In this document: positions 50,257 through 59,345 of the stretch, piece after piece
Layout: every line of letters starts with the position of its first letter
Numbering within the stretch: the first letter of the stretch is position 1
NCBI RefSeq assembly: GCF_000380245.2
Contig: NZ_HG428743.1
Span: 152,112 to 216,111 of the forward strand
DNA: 64,000 nucleotides
Reading direction: 5' to 3'
Source: Bacillus massiliigorillae
Lineage (GTDB): Bacteria > Bacillota > Bacilli > Bacillales > DSM-1321
Notes under the pieces: generated by a model
The model's input: the letters and a program-made list of their open reading frames with translations, nothing else
What the model was told of the DNA's origin: nothing
Databases searched by the model: none
Position numbers and translations under genes: made by a program

Positions 50257-51115
50257 GTCGAGCTCCCTTCTTCATGAAATACATAATATCCTCTAAACTC
50301 GGTGTTTCAATCACTACTTCATTATTAAATAATTCTCGAATCGAATTTACATTTTCAGTTAATCCCTCGAAGCCCGTATTAGCCTTCTGTACTGAAATAA
50401 ATTCACGCTCAGTATCACTATCTAATAAATCCAGTGGTCCCTTTACCAAAGCATAATCCTCTCCAATCGCATATATATCTTTCGTGAAAATATGCTGACC
50501 GTCTTGAATAAATGCAATATAATCCGCAATACGGTCTAAATCAGTCGTAATATGTGTGGAGAAAAAGATACTTCGCTCTCCATCCTGCATAATGTGATGT
50601 AGAATATCCAATAATTCTCTTCTAAACACAGGATCAAGCCCAGAAGTAGGTTCATCCATAATAATGAGCTCCGCATGATGTGAAAGAGCGATGGCGAGAG
50701 AGGCTTTCATTTTCATCCCTTTAGAGAATGTCTTTATTTTTTTATTTAATGGTAGCTCGAAAAGATTTGTATAATACATAAATTGTTTTTGGTCCCACTG
50801 TTTGTATGCTGGGGCAATGATTTTGTTGATATGCTTTAACGTAAGCCCATCGTAAAAAATATTATCGTCATACACGAAGCCAATTCGTTCTTTAATTTCT
50901 TTCGAATTATTCAAATAATTCATTCCGAATAGAGAGATGTCTCCACTATCAGGGCTCAACAGGTTCATAATCATTTTAATGGTTGTAGATTTACCTGCAC
51001 CATTCCCCCCAATAAAACCCGTCACAAAGCCTTTTTTGACCTCCAATGATAAATTATCTATTTTAAAACCTTTGAAGGCTTTACTCACATTCTGTATTTC
51101 AATTACGTTTTCCAC
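50240..51115 (-). CDS. ABC transporter ATP-binding protein
   Basis: A 291-residue ATPase starting GTG 51115 inside the end of the GntR gene. Walker A is GGNGAGKSTT, the signature is TFSKGMKMKASLAIALS (weak signature KGMK), Walker B is LIIMDEPTSGLDP, followed by the H-loop FFSTHITTD. The C-terminal 80 residues are an extension found in the YhcH/YtrB-like group. It powers the permease encoded next. Confidence 0.93.
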   Translation of the reverse strand: MENVIEIQNVSKAFKGFKIDNLSLEVKKGFVTGFIGGNGAGKSTTIKMIMNLLSPDSGDISLFGMNYLNNSKEIKERIGFVYDDNIFYDGLTLKHINKIIAPAYKQWDQKQFMYYTNLFELPLNKKIKTFSKGMKMKASLAIALSHHAELIIMDEPTSGLDPVFRRELLDILHHIMQDGERSIFFSTHITTDLDRIADYIAFIQDGQHIFTKDIYAIGEDYALVKGPLDLLDSDTEREFISVQKANTGFEGLTENVNSIRELFNNEVVIETPSLEDIMYFMKKGARHAEFI

Positions 51116-51492
51116 GTGTCTTCCTCCTCATATAAAATTACGAGTAATTCTTTTAATTCTTGTAAGGGCATGCTCATTTGTTTAGCATTTTGAATGGCTT
51201 CACATAGCTTTTCTTCAATGGTTTTTAATTTTTTCTCTTTCATAATCTCCAGATTTTGTTCGGCAACGAAGGAACCTTTACCGACAATCGAATAAATAAA
51301 GCCATCTCTTTCAAGTTCTTCATATGCTCTTTTTGTTGTAATCACGCTAATTCGTAAATCCTTCGCCAACTGACGCATAGAAGGGAGCCCATCCCCCATT
51401 TGCAAATCGCCTCTTAAAATCAAATTTTTTACTTGAAGGCTAATTTGTTCGTAAATCGGCTCCTTCGAATTATTTGTAATGATAATTTGCAT
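51103..51492 (-). CDS. YtrA-type GntR repressor
   Basis: A 129-residue regulator with the GntR helix-turn-helix (EPIYEQISLQVKNLILRGDL, GLPSMRQLAKDLRISVITTK and RAYEELERDGFIYS) and only a short C-terminal dimer helix. This is the YtrA subfamily, whose members repress an ABC transporter operon until cell-envelope antibiotics are present. It is the first of three overlapping genes. Start ATG after AGAGGTATTTTC. Confidence 0.9.
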   Translation of the reverse strand: MQIIITNNSKEPIYEQISLQVKNLILRGDLQMGDGLPSMRQLAKDLRISVITTKRAYEELERDGFIYSIVGKGSFVAEQNLEIMKEKKLKTIEEKLCEAIQNAKQMSMPLQELKELLVILYEEEDTWKT

Positions 51493-51514
51493 GAAAATAC
51501 CTCTTTTAGAAAAT

Positions 51515-51539
51515 ATTGTATATATACTACAAGTACAAT
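51515..51539 (-). promoter_or_regulatory. Promoter with dyad, likely GntR operator
   Basis: ATTGTA and TACAAT arms, 13 bases apart, lie 23-47 bases before the GntR start. On the minus strand TTGTAC and TATTTT spaced by 17 could be the promoter, overlapped by the dyad. Confidence 0.5.
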
Positions 51540-51640
51540 ATATACATTTTCAGAACAAAATTCAATACAATATTTAAAAAAAGTGGATAAAAAATACATA
51601 TAAACATCAAATTCTGAAGAAGAGATTTATCGGAAACTAA

Positions 51641-51671
51641 AAAAAGAACTGCGATTAATCGCAGTTCTTTC
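51641..51671. terminator. Palindromic terminator
   Basis: GAACTGCGATT and AATCGCAGTTC form a perfect 11-base-pair palindrome between A and T tracts. It lies upstream of the GntR promoter and after the hydrolase gene on the minus strand, and so isolates both. Confidence 0.7.
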
Positions 51672-51760
51672 ATGTGTATAAGCCCTTGTTAGTTAGGGCT
51701 TCTTAATTAATAATCAATTAAATCTTTTTAAAAGGTTCATAAAAATAAACCCGCAATGCC

Positions 51761-52795
51761 TCATTTACTTAAAAACGTATCACACATCCATTCAAAAAAC
51801 TTTTCCTTCTCTTCAAATTGCGGATAATGAGCTGATTTGTCAAAAGTTATAAATGCTTTTTGATTGGCTTCAATACTATCAAAATATTTTTTTGCTGCTT
51901 TCGAAGTAGTCATATAATCATATTTCCCCATAACAAAATAAACAGGTAAATCCAGTTTGGTAACCTTTTCAGGTATTGGATTTTGTAACACTTCCTTTAC
52001 CAAGAACTTTTGAGAATAACCAGCCCCCACGTTGTAACGGATGACATCTAATAAGTTATACTCCTCACTTAGTAGCATGCTTAGGTTATCACCATCAGGG
52101 TTGTCAATAAGCCTTGTAGCTCCACCATATTTATTCACATAAGTTCGAGGAACAAACATTTCGCCATTCTCTACTTTTTCCATTACCTTTTGAAGTGATG
52201 ACACATCATCCTTATTACCAGCCTTATGAGCTTGCTGAATCGTATAGTTCAAAGTCTCAATCTCACTCTCTTTTGTCTCACTCGTTTGACCAATACCAAT
52301 ATAGGCTTCATATTTTTCAGGAGCTTTAGAGGCTGCTTGTATACCAATATATGAACCATACGAATGCCCCATTAAGATTACCTTTTCCTTGCCAAGACGC
52401 TCTGATATGTAATCCGTCATAGCCAATAAATCCTCGACCAGTAAGTCTGATGAAAGATTCGAATAATCCTCGAAGAAATGATACGATTTCCCACTTGCTC
52501 GTTGGTCGTAATGCACAACGGTAAATTTCGTTTCCAATAAGTCTTGGTATTTAGTGGCGTATGGCATTTCTGGACATCCGGGTCCTCCGTGTACAAAAAG
52601 AATAACCGGATTATCCTTGTCCTTTCCACGGATCATAATTTCGTGACCACTTCCATTTATCTCGACTTGCTCTAAAACACTGATACTGTTCTCACCTTTT
52701 ATACTCGGAGTCCACGTAGGAAAGAAAAGTGCTATAGCTAGTATTAGTAGCAGAGAGACCCCGACATATATGATGAATTTCTTTAATTTTTTCAC
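51761..52795 (-). CDS. Membrane-anchored alpha/beta hydrolase (proline iminopeptidase-like)
   Basis: I use GTG 52795 (MKKLKKFIIYVGVSLLLILA) with AGGGGATGGG upstream; 344 residues. One N-terminal membrane segment (residues 6-25) anchors the enzyme outside. The S33-type features are ILFVHGGPGCPEMPYA (oxyanion HGGPG), YDQRASGKSY, MGHSYGSYIGIQAA with the nucleophile Ser, MGKYDYM with Asp and KSAHYPQFE with His. The family includes prolyl aminopeptidases; substrate not proven. Monocistronic. Confidence 0.85.
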   Translation of the reverse strand: MKKLKKFIIYVGVSLLLILAIALFFPTWTPSIKGENSISVLEQVEINGSGHEIMIRGKDKDNPVILFVHGGPGCPEMPYATKYQDLLETKFTVVHYDQRASGKSYHFFEDYSNLSSDLLVEDLLAMTDYISERLGKEKVILMGHSYGSYIGIQAASKAPEKYEAYIGIGQTSETKESEIETLNYTIQQAHKAGNKDDVSSLQKVMEKVENGEMFVPRTYVNKYGGATRLIDNPDGDNLSMLLSEEYNLLDVIRYNVGAGYSQKFLVKEVLQNPIPEKVTKLDLPVYFVMGKYDYMTTSKAAKKYFDSIEANQKAFITFDKSAHYPQFEEKEKFFEWMCDTFLSK

Positions 52796-52887
52796 CTTTA
52801 CCCATCCCCTATAAAAATTCAATAATACATAAAATTATACAATACAACCATATTTTGTGTAATTTTAACTAAAGGAATGGTGAAGCC

Positions 52888-53367
52888 TTACCTTTGTTCT
52901 ATTAACGTCATCGTGAACAGCTCTGACAAACCCATCGCAAGAGGTTCTCTATTTTCTATAATTAAGTCTGTCTCTTCTCCATAATCATGATCTAATACAT
53001 AAATGGTCGGATTACATCCTTCATCTATATTTATCGCAATAGGATTAGACAAGTTTATTACCAATCCAATACAAATATAGCCACTATTAAGCACTGCGCA
53101 ACCAGGGACAGCCAGCGTACTTTCTTCAATAATGAGTTTCGGACTAAGAAAATCTATTTCAATATTATAATCCTCGTCCTCAATAGGAATCAGCAACCTA
53201 CTTTCACAAATCGGAATAGTTGTCATTAATTCCACCAACCAACTTGGAAGCTCTTTCCCTAGTTTCTCATTAATCTCACAGATTTCTTCCTGAGTAGCTA
53301 CCCTAGTAGAGCACCCTGACCTTTGGATTAACTCTTGTGCACTTGTAATCAACTCTTTTATTAACAT
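52888..53367 (-). CDS. SMI1/KNR4-like protein
   Basis: A 159-residue cytoplasmic protein starting ATG after AAAGGATAGAG. The order ATQEEICEINEKLGKELPSW LVELMTTIPICESRLLIP fits the N-terminal part of SMI1/KNR4 (SUKH) domains. Later parts are acidic (INIDEGCNPTIYVLDHDYGE). Many bacterial SUKH proteins are immunity proteins against toxins, but no toxin gene is adjacent. Confidence 0.65.
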   Translation of the reverse strand: MLIKELITSAQELIQRSGCSTRVATQEEICEINEKLGKELPSWLVELMTTIPICESRLLIPIEDEDYNIEIDFLSPKLIIEESTLAVPGCAVLNSGYICIGLVINLSNPIAINIDEGCNPTIYVLDHDYGEETDLIIENREPLAMGLSELFTMTLIEQR

Positions 53368-53485
53368 AACTCTATCCTTTCAAATTGTCATATCTATGCT
53401 CCTTCTGTTCTTTATTGTAACTTACTAATTTCCATAACGTTTGGAGATCACTTAAAAGTCATAATAAATATGATTCCTAATATTT

Positions 53486-53540
53486 TCTTATACTGATAGT
53501 TTCATACCCGTATTTAACCAGAGTTGATACGCCCACAAAC
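53486..53540 (-). pseudogene. Very short TetR-like remnant
   Basis: The minus strand encodes LWAYQLWLNTGMKLSV. The WLNTGMK segment matches the TetR remnant at 5373-5550 at base level (TTTCATACCCGTRTTTAACC on the plus strand). It is too short to be more than a relic. Confidence 0.35.
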
Positions 53541-53634
53541 ACACAAAATAGTATATCGATGGTAATATTTCCTTTTCTTAGATAAAATCAAGTTAGATTG
53601 TACTACTGACTACTACTAAAAGGGTGCGGATAAG

Positions 53635-55701
53635 TTGAAGAAAACTAAAGCAAAAAAAAAATCACACATTCCAATTCGTTTAAATATAACTCTCTTTATA
53701 ATCTTTTTGTTATTTTCATCTTTAATATTAAGGCTTGGATTTATACAAATCGTTAAAGGAGAAGGCTTCCGAAAAGAAGTCGAACGTACAGAAGATGTGA
53801 CCGTTAAAAATTCTGTACCTCGCGGAAAAATTTATGATAGGAATGGAAAAATTATAGTAGATAACAAATCTTTAAACTCGATAACTTATTTACGCTATCA
53901 AAATACGAAAACAGATGAAATGTTAGAAGTATCACGTAAGTTAGCCTCTATGATAAACGTTTCTACAAAGAAAATTACTGAACGTGATAAAAAAGATTTT
54001 TGGTTGTTGTTAAATCCTGAAAAAGCTGAATTAAAAATAACTAAAAGCGATAAAAAACTATTAGAAGAAGAAAAAATCAAGGATAAAGACATATATAAGC
54101 GACAACTAGATCGTATTACTCAAGAAGATATCAATTCATTAACAAAAGCTGATTTACATGTATTAGCCATTTTTCGTGAAATGAATAGTGCTAGAGCTTT
54201 AACACCTCAAATTATCAAAAATCAAGATGTGACAGATGAGGAAGTAGCAATAATCAGTGAAAATTTAGATTCATTACCAGGAATTGATGTGTCAACCGAC
54301 TGGGAGCGCTTATACCCATACGATAAAACGTTAAGAACAGTTTTAGGTAATGTCTCAAAATCTGAACAAGGACTTCCAGCAGATAATCTTAATTATTATT
54401 TAGCAAAAGACTACAACCGAAATGATCGCGTAGGTAAAAGTTATATAGAATTGCAATATGAAGATGTATTAAAAGGAGAAAAATCAAAGATTAAAACCGT
54501 TACAGATAGAAAAGGAAATGTTATTGAAACCATTCCTCTGTCAGAAGGTCATAGAGGAAAAGACTTAGAATTAACTACTGATATAGATTTACAAATTGCA
54601 GTTGATAAAATTGTCGAAGATGAACTAAGACAAAAGAAATCGCTTGGCAATACATATCTATTAGATCGAGCTTTTGTAGTTCTTATGAATCCTAATAATG
54701 GAGAAATACTTGCTATGTCGGGTAAACAATATGTGAAAGATAAAGAAACAGGAAACTATGAAATCCAAGATTATGCTTTAGGTAACATCACATCATCCTA
54801 TACGATGGGCTCAGTCGTTAAAGGTGCTACCGTACTAACAGGATATGAAACTGGCGTACTTAACCCAGGAGATGTAAAAGTTGACGCTCCTATTCAATTT
54901 AAAGGAACTCAACCTAAGAAATCATGGAAAACAATGGGCAGCATTAATGATTTAACAGCTCTTAAACAATCATCCAATGTATATATGTTTAAAATTGCTA
55001 TGGACATAGGAAAAGGAAATTACGTCTATGGAAAATCCATTCGTTTAGATGTACAAGCATTTGATAAAATGCGTTTTTTTTATAATCAATTTGGTTTAGG
55101 TATTCGTACAGGAATTGATTTACCAAATGAATCTAAAGGTTTACAAGGAATAGATAAAGGTCCGGGTAAATTATTAGACTTAGCCATTGGACAGTTTGAT
55201 ACTTATACACCAATGCAGTTAGCACAATATATTTCAACGATTGCCAATGGAGGAAAAAGAATTAAACCTCACATAGTAAAATCCATACATGAGCCTAGTG
55301 AGAATGGTGAAACACCTGGATCAATCTATCAAGATTTCCCTCCCACAGTGCTTAATACATTACCTATGAAGAGCTCTCAAGTCGAGCGTGTTCAAGAAGG
55401 ATTTAGAAGAGTATTACAAGAACATGGCGGCACAGGTGTAGGTTATTTTGGTTCAGCTCCATACAAGCCTGCGGGAAAAACAGGAACGGCAGAAGCATTC
55501 TATGATGGTCCCATAGAAGGAAGAAAAGGTGATGCTACGATGAATCTAACTTTAATCGGATATGCACCTTTCAATAATCCAGAAGTTGCAATGGCTGTTG
55601 TTGTACCTTGGGCCTATCAAGGTAATTCAGACCATAAAATGAACTTGAGTATCGGGAAACAAGTAATGGAGAAATACTTTGAATTAAAAAAGCAACAATA
55701 A
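53635..55701 (+). CDS. Class B penicillin-binding protein (PbpA/PbpH-like transpeptidase)
   Basis: A 688-residue membrane-bound transpeptidase starting TTG after AAAGGGTGCGG. A basic N-terminus and one membrane helix (residues 18-38) are followed by the pedestal domain with PRGKIYDRNGKIIVDN, and the transpeptidase domain with TMGSVVKGATV (S-x-x-K), KQSSNVYMFK (S-x-N) and PAGKTGTAEAF (K-T-G). It resembles PBP2A/PbpH of B. subtilis, which cross-link lateral wall peptidoglycan. It is isolated from mreBCD, so it is an additional copy. A terminator follows. Confidence 0.92.
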   Translation: MKKTKAKKKSHIPIRLNITLFIIFLLFSSLILRLGFIQIVKGEGFRKEVERTEDVTVKNSVPRGKIYDRNGKIIVDNKSLNSITYLRYQNTKTDEMLEVSRKLASMINVSTKKITERDKKDFWLLLNPEKAELKITKSDKKLLEEEKIKDKDIYKRQLDRITQEDINSLTKADLHVLAIFREMNSARALTPQIIKNQDVTDEEVAIISENLDSLPGIDVSTDWERLYPYDKTLRTVLGNVSKSEQGLPADNLNYYLAKDYNRNDRVGKSYIELQYEDVLKGEKSKIKTVTDRKGNVIETIPLSEGHRGKDLELTTDIDLQIAVDKIVEDELRQKKSLGNTYLLDRAFVVLMNPNNGEILAMSGKQYVKDKETGNYEIQDYALGNITSSYTMGSVVKGATVLTGYETGVLNPGDVKVDAPIQFKGTQPKKSWKTMGSINDLTALKQSSNVYMFKIAMDIGKGNYVYGKSIRLDVQAFDKMRFFYNQFGLGIRTGIDLPNESKGLQGIDKGPGKLLDLAIGQFDTYTPMQLAQYISTIANGGKRIKPHIVKSIHEPSENGETPGSIYQDFPPTVLNTLPMKSSQVERVQEGFRRVLQEHGGTGVGYFGSAPYKPAGKTGTAEAFYDGPIEGRKGDATMNLTLIGYAPFNNPEVAMAVVVPWAYQGNSDHKMNLSIGKQVMEKYFELKKQQ

Positions 55702-55705
55702 GAAA

Positions 55706-55740
55706 AAAAGCAAAATGATACATTCATTTTGCTTTTTTAT
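55706..55740 (+). terminator. Terminator of the PBP gene
   Basis: AAAAGCAAAATGA and TCATTTTGCTTTT form a 13-base-pair stem around TACAT and continue into T-rich sequence. Confidence 0.85.
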
Positions 55741-55908
55741 CGTGTTTATTCCTTTGAATAGCATATTTGTCCTTCTATATTTAACACTACACGTACTTCT
55801 TCATTTTCGTAACAAATTATTAATAAATTCGCCACAACCATCACATACATCTCCTCATACTTTGTAATAAAATTTAATTTTATAGTTCAACTACATAAAG
55901 GAGAAGGA

Positions 55909-56622
55909 ATGAAAAAAGGATGCATCTTTATACTACCCTTACTGTTAATAATCACACTTTCTGCTGATTCTTCTAATACATACAACATATGTAAACAATT
56001 AAGCACTCTCGAACAATCTACACTGCAAACAATTGAAAAACACTACCTATTAAATTTATTTAGTAATCCAAAGGTTCGTATTAAGAATCAAACGATCTAT
56101 ATAGATTTAAATGTAGACAAAAAAATTTCAAATATCACGCCCCTTGAACAATTTATGAATTTTAAAATGTTCACAAGAAAACTTCGTTTTATTTTAAAAA
56201 ATCATTCTAGTGAATACGGTGATGCCCTAAGCAGAAAAGATATCATTATTCGCGGAAAATCTGGTAAAAATACTTTTGTATATGATAGTACACTATCCAA
56301 TAAAAAATTAATCTACTTTTATGAAAGCCACCTTTCAATAAATCAAAAAATCGTATTTTCCTCTTCCGAATTTAAACGAGTAATTAACCAATATTCAAAT
56401 TCTACTTCTTATATTGAAAAAGTGAATGGATATGACGATTTAGACATACATAAATACGCCCGAAGACTATTTGATGTTATGACTAAGAATGGAAAGTATT
56501 ATAATCCAGCCACAGATGATCAATTAATTCTAGAGGCGATTTGCAAAAAATTTAATATAACTGCTGAAGAGTATCATAAGATTGATAATAAATATTATTT
56601 ATTTCCTTCCCTACCTTACTGA
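55909..56622 (+). CDS. Unknown secreted protein, family member D
   Basis: A 237-residue paralogue of the genes at 4486, 15603 and 16949. The start is ATG after AAAGGAGAAGG. Residues 1-19 (MKKGCIFILPLLLIITLSA) form a signal peptide. The shared parts are clearest here: QTIYIDLNVDKKISNITPLE, FTRKLRFILKN, EFKRVINQYS, then VNGYDDLDIHKYARRLFDVM, TKNGKYYNPATDD and ICKKFNITAEEYHKID. No catalytic motif is visible. It is alone, following the PBP gene but separated by a terminator. Function unknown. Confidence 0.77.
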   Translation: MKKGCIFILPLLLIITLSADSSNTYNICKQLSTLEQSTLQTIEKHYLLNLFSNPKVRIKNQTIYIDLNVDKKISNITPLEQFMNFKMFTRKLRFILKNHSSEYGDALSRKDIIIRGKSGKNTFVYDSTLSNKKLIYFYESHLSINQKIVFSSSEFKRVINQYSNSTSYIEKVNGYDDLDIHKYARRLFDVMTKNGKYYNPATDDQLILEAICKKFNITAEEYHKIDNKYYLFPSLPY

Positions 56623-56665
56623 AGAGTAGGGTAAGGAAGCTTGTGTTTCCTCAGAATTCCTCTAA

Positions 56666-56700
56666 AAATAAGAAAAAGCTGTCAAAATGACACCCTTATT
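56666..56700. repeat. GCTGTC hairpin repeat, divergent copy
   Basis: ATAAGAAAAAGCTGTCAAAA followed by TGACACCCTT; one base change weakens the stem. Confidence 0.5.
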
Positions 56701-56712
56701 ATATCTCTCTTA

Positions 56713-57381
56713 TTATTTTGATTTCTTTACTTCCCGAAGATATTGGTCATCGCCTATATCTTTAACGATAACACCTAATTCACTTAAATCTTTCTTTAAG
56801 TAGTTTGATGTTTTCAGATCTTTGTTCCTAAGCGCATTACGACGTTCATATAATATAGCGTTTGTTTTTTTATCAAAAGTACTATCATCTAATTTCCATT
56901 GTTTATTCTCTTGTTCATATGGGTCAGCATCACTCACGCATAACCGTACTGCAAGAATAGTTCTTTTGTTTGTTCATATCTGTTTTTTCACGAACAAATT
57001 CTTCGTTGTCTAGAGTATCTATAACAAATTCCCCATCTTCCATAAATACATAATGAACATCTTGTTTAAGAATCTTTTTTTCATTGTCATAACGAACAAC
57101 TATAATATAATCATTACTTACTTTTCCTTTTAAAGCTTCTTTATACACAGTATATGTAAATAAAATTCCAAGTACGATTCCTATAGCCATACAAATAATC
57201 GAGCCCTAAAATGAGTCAAATGATTCTATTACATTAATAATTCCTAACTCTGGTATGAAAGGTATATCTTTAATTAAACATACTAGCTTCGATAAGAACC
57301 ATCCGATTACTCCAAATAAAACTGGAGACAAGACGACCAATACTTTTTCAATCCTTCCTAACCAAACTTCGTTATCTCCAT
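56713..57381 (-). pseudogene. YqeB-family membrane protein, multiply inactivated
   Basis: Pieces of a YqeB-like protein are spread over three frames on the minus strand. First comes VLVVLSPVLFGVIGWFLSKL and ELGIINVIESFDSF, then an in-frame TAG (about 57209), then GSIICMAIGIVLGILFTYTV and DYIIVVRYDNEKKILKQDVH. After a shift comes KELFLQYGYA, and after another shift SDADPYEQENKQWKLDD and KKDLSELGVIVKDIGDDQYL. The start region (ATG 57381 after AGAGGGAG) is also in another frame. Full-length YqeB relatives contain these parts in the same order, so this gene is dead. Confidence 0.78.
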
Positions 57382-57555
57382 CTACTTATCTCCCTCTTAA
57401 ACCATTTTTATTAATATATGAATTTCAACAAACTCTAATCGTATTTATAACGATAATAGTATCTTCCTACTTCACTAGATATTTTAACATTCGATTTACT
57501 AACCTTCAATCTAAGCAGTTTTGTTAGGAAAAATGATTATTCTGCTCTAAAATCA

Positions 57556-57583
57556 AAAAAGACTGCTAATAAGCAGCCTTTTC
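57556..57583 (-). terminator. Terminator of the mod genes
   Basis: On the minus strand GGCTGCT and AGCAGTC pair around TATT and continue into T6. Confidence 0.75.
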
Positions 57584-57649
57584 AAGTAATGACGTATTCA
57601 AAATACAATCTAGACTTTATCCCCCACCGATTAAAGTTTCACTTTATCA

Positions 57650-58306
57650 CTATTTTTGCTTTAATTGAACAACAAACAGCATGATAAAGGAAATGACAAT
57701 AATAGAGATGACCCATAGCCAAGCCATTGTCATGTTGTTGGAATCAATCGCTACATAGATGGCAGTTGGAACGGTCTGGGTGACGCCTGGAATATTACCA
57801 GCGAACATTAAGGTTGCTCCGAATTCACCAAGTGCCCTCGCAAAGCTTAAAACAGCACCCGTCATAAGTGATTTAGAAGCAAGAGGAATGGAGATAAAGA
57901 ATAATACTCTCCATTTCCCTGCCCCGTCAACCCTCGCTGCATCTTCAATTTCATGATCCACGCCTTGAAACCCTGTTTTCGCCGATTGATACATGAGTGG
58001 AAAGGCAACGATAATCGCAGCGATAACCGCAGCCCACCAAGTAAAAATAATCGGTTGGTGAAAAATCCATTCGATTGCTTTACCAAGAAAGCTCTGCTTC
58101 CCAAAAACAACAATTAAAATGAAACCTACAACCGAAGGAGGAAGCACTAAAGGAAGCATCAGAAGTGTTTCGACAATCGCTTTTCCTTTAAACTTCCTTA
58201 CGGCTAGAAAATGACCAGCTAATGTTCCTAGTATGACGACAATAATTCCTGAAACAATACTTATTTCAAGAGATAATTTAATTGGTGCAAAAAATTCTTC
58301 AGCCAT
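57650..58306 (-). CDS. modB: Molybdate ABC transporter permease
   Basis: A 218-residue permease with about five membrane segments. The ATPase-contact loop is ARVDGAGKWRVLFFISIPLA (EAA-type motif with D-A-A-R-x-D-G-A-G-x-W), and LPLVLPPSVVGFILIVVFGK and ARALGEFGATLMFAGNIPG are characteristic of ModB. It is the second gene after modA, nine bases apart, and corresponds to YvgM of B. subtilis. No modC ATPase gene follows. Confidence 0.92.
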   Translation of the reverse strand: MAEEFFAPIKLSLEISIVSGIIVVILGTLAGHFLAVRKFKGKAIVETLLMLPLVLPPSVVGFILIVVFGKQSFLGKAIEWIFHQPIIFTWWAAVIAAIIVAFPLMYQSAKTGFQGVDHEIEDAARVDGAGKWRVLFFISIPLASKSLMTGAVLSFARALGEFGATLMFAGNIPGVTQTVPTAIYVAIDSNNMTMAWLWVISIIVISFIMLFVVQLKQK

Positions 58307-58315
58307 TTAATTTCC

Positions 58316-59119
58316 TCAATTCACTTTAAAACCGTACTCCTCTAGAATTTTTTTCGCATCATCTGATTGAAGATAGTCATAAAATGCTTTCGCTTCCTCA
58401 TGATGTTTCGTATCTTTCACAATACCTAAAGGATAAATAATAGGTGTATGTGTATCTGAACCTGCTGTTGCAACAATCGAAATTTTATCAGAAATCAGTG
58501 CATCTGTTTTATAGACAATTCCAGCTTCTACATTGCCTGTTTCCACATACGATAACACTTGTCGAACGTCTTTACCGTACACAAGTTTACTCTCAACCTT
58601 GTCCCAAACTTTAAGTGCTTGTAATGTTTCCTTGCCATATAAGCCTGCTGGAACAGATTCTGGTGTACCTAATGCCATTTTATCAATATTTACTGTTGCT
58701 AAATCTTCAAAGCTTTTGATATTGAGTTTTGAATTTTTAGGAACGACTAATACAAGTTCATTTTCAACTAAATTGACGCTTTCTTTTTTATCAATCATGC
58801 CATCATCAACAAGTTTGTTAAATTTGTCTTCTGCGGCAGAGATGAATAAATCAACAGGTGCGCCTTGTGAAATTTGCTGTTGCAGTGCTCCAGAAGCACC
58901 AAAATTAAATTTTAGCGTAACTTCAGGATGTTTTTCTTTATATTTCTTTTGAATGTCAGTTAATGCATCATTTAAACTTGCTGCTGCTGATACCGTTAAT
59001 TCTACGTTTTCTTTTTCTTTTTGGTCGGATGTCTTTTCTTTTCCATCATTGTTTGTACATGCCATTAAAGATAATACCATCATTAATACAAATGCTAAGA
59101 GAAATGATTTTCGTTTCAC
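58316..59119 (-). CDS. modA: Molybdate-binding lipoprotein
   Basis: A 267-residue solute-binding lipoprotein starting GTG after GGAGGGAATATC. The lipobox is LSLMACTN at residues 16-23. The binding fold shows TVSAAASLNDALTDIQKKYK, FNFGASGALQQQISQGAPVD, FISAAEDKF and GTPESVPAGLYGKETL, which form the oxyanion site. It captures molybdate or tungstate outside the membrane and passes it to ModB. It corresponds to YvgL of B. subtilis. The gene is divergent from a molybdate-type regulator with a symmetric repeat array between. Confidence 0.93.
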   Translation of the reverse strand: MKRKSFLLAFVLMMVLSLMACTNNDGKEKTSDQKEKENVELTVSAAASLNDALTDIQKKYKEKHPEVTLKFNFGASGALQQQISQGAPVDLFISAAEDKFNKLVDDGMIDKKESVNLVENELVLVVPKNSKLNIKSFEDLATVNIDKMALGTPESVPAGLYGKETLQALKVWDKVESKLVYGKDVRQVLSYVETGNVEAGIVYKTDALISDKISIVATAGSDTHTPIIYPLGIVKDTKHHEEAKAFYDYLQSDDAKKILEEYGFKVN

Positions 59120-59152
59120 GATATTCCCTCCAACTCTTTTTTCAATGCGTTA

Positions 59153-59192
59153 ATTATAACAAGTTATAATTAGTTATAACAAGGCATAATTA
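59153..59192. promoter_or_regulatory. TTATAAC repeat array, likely operator of the molybdate regulator
   Basis: GTTATAA-TTAG-TTATAAC (59163-59180) is a perfect dyad. Further half-sites ATTATAAC (59153-59160) and CATAATTATA (59184 on) flank it. The array lies about 35 bases before modA and 165 before the regulator gene. Confidence 0.6.
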
Positions 59193-59345
59193 TATCTAAA
59201 TAACATTGTTCTATTTTTGTTCAAATTTATTATAAATGAGTAAAATAAGGATAGAATCGAGTATAATTTTAGCTAGTTGATAAATTTCGTTTTGACGTTA
59301 CAATCAGGAACCTCATTGACTTGAGGGAAAGGAGTAGAGGACACC

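Noticed and set aside
57255..57527. 90-residue plus-strand frame
   Set aside because: It is antisense to the YqeB pseudogene and reads as a shadow.
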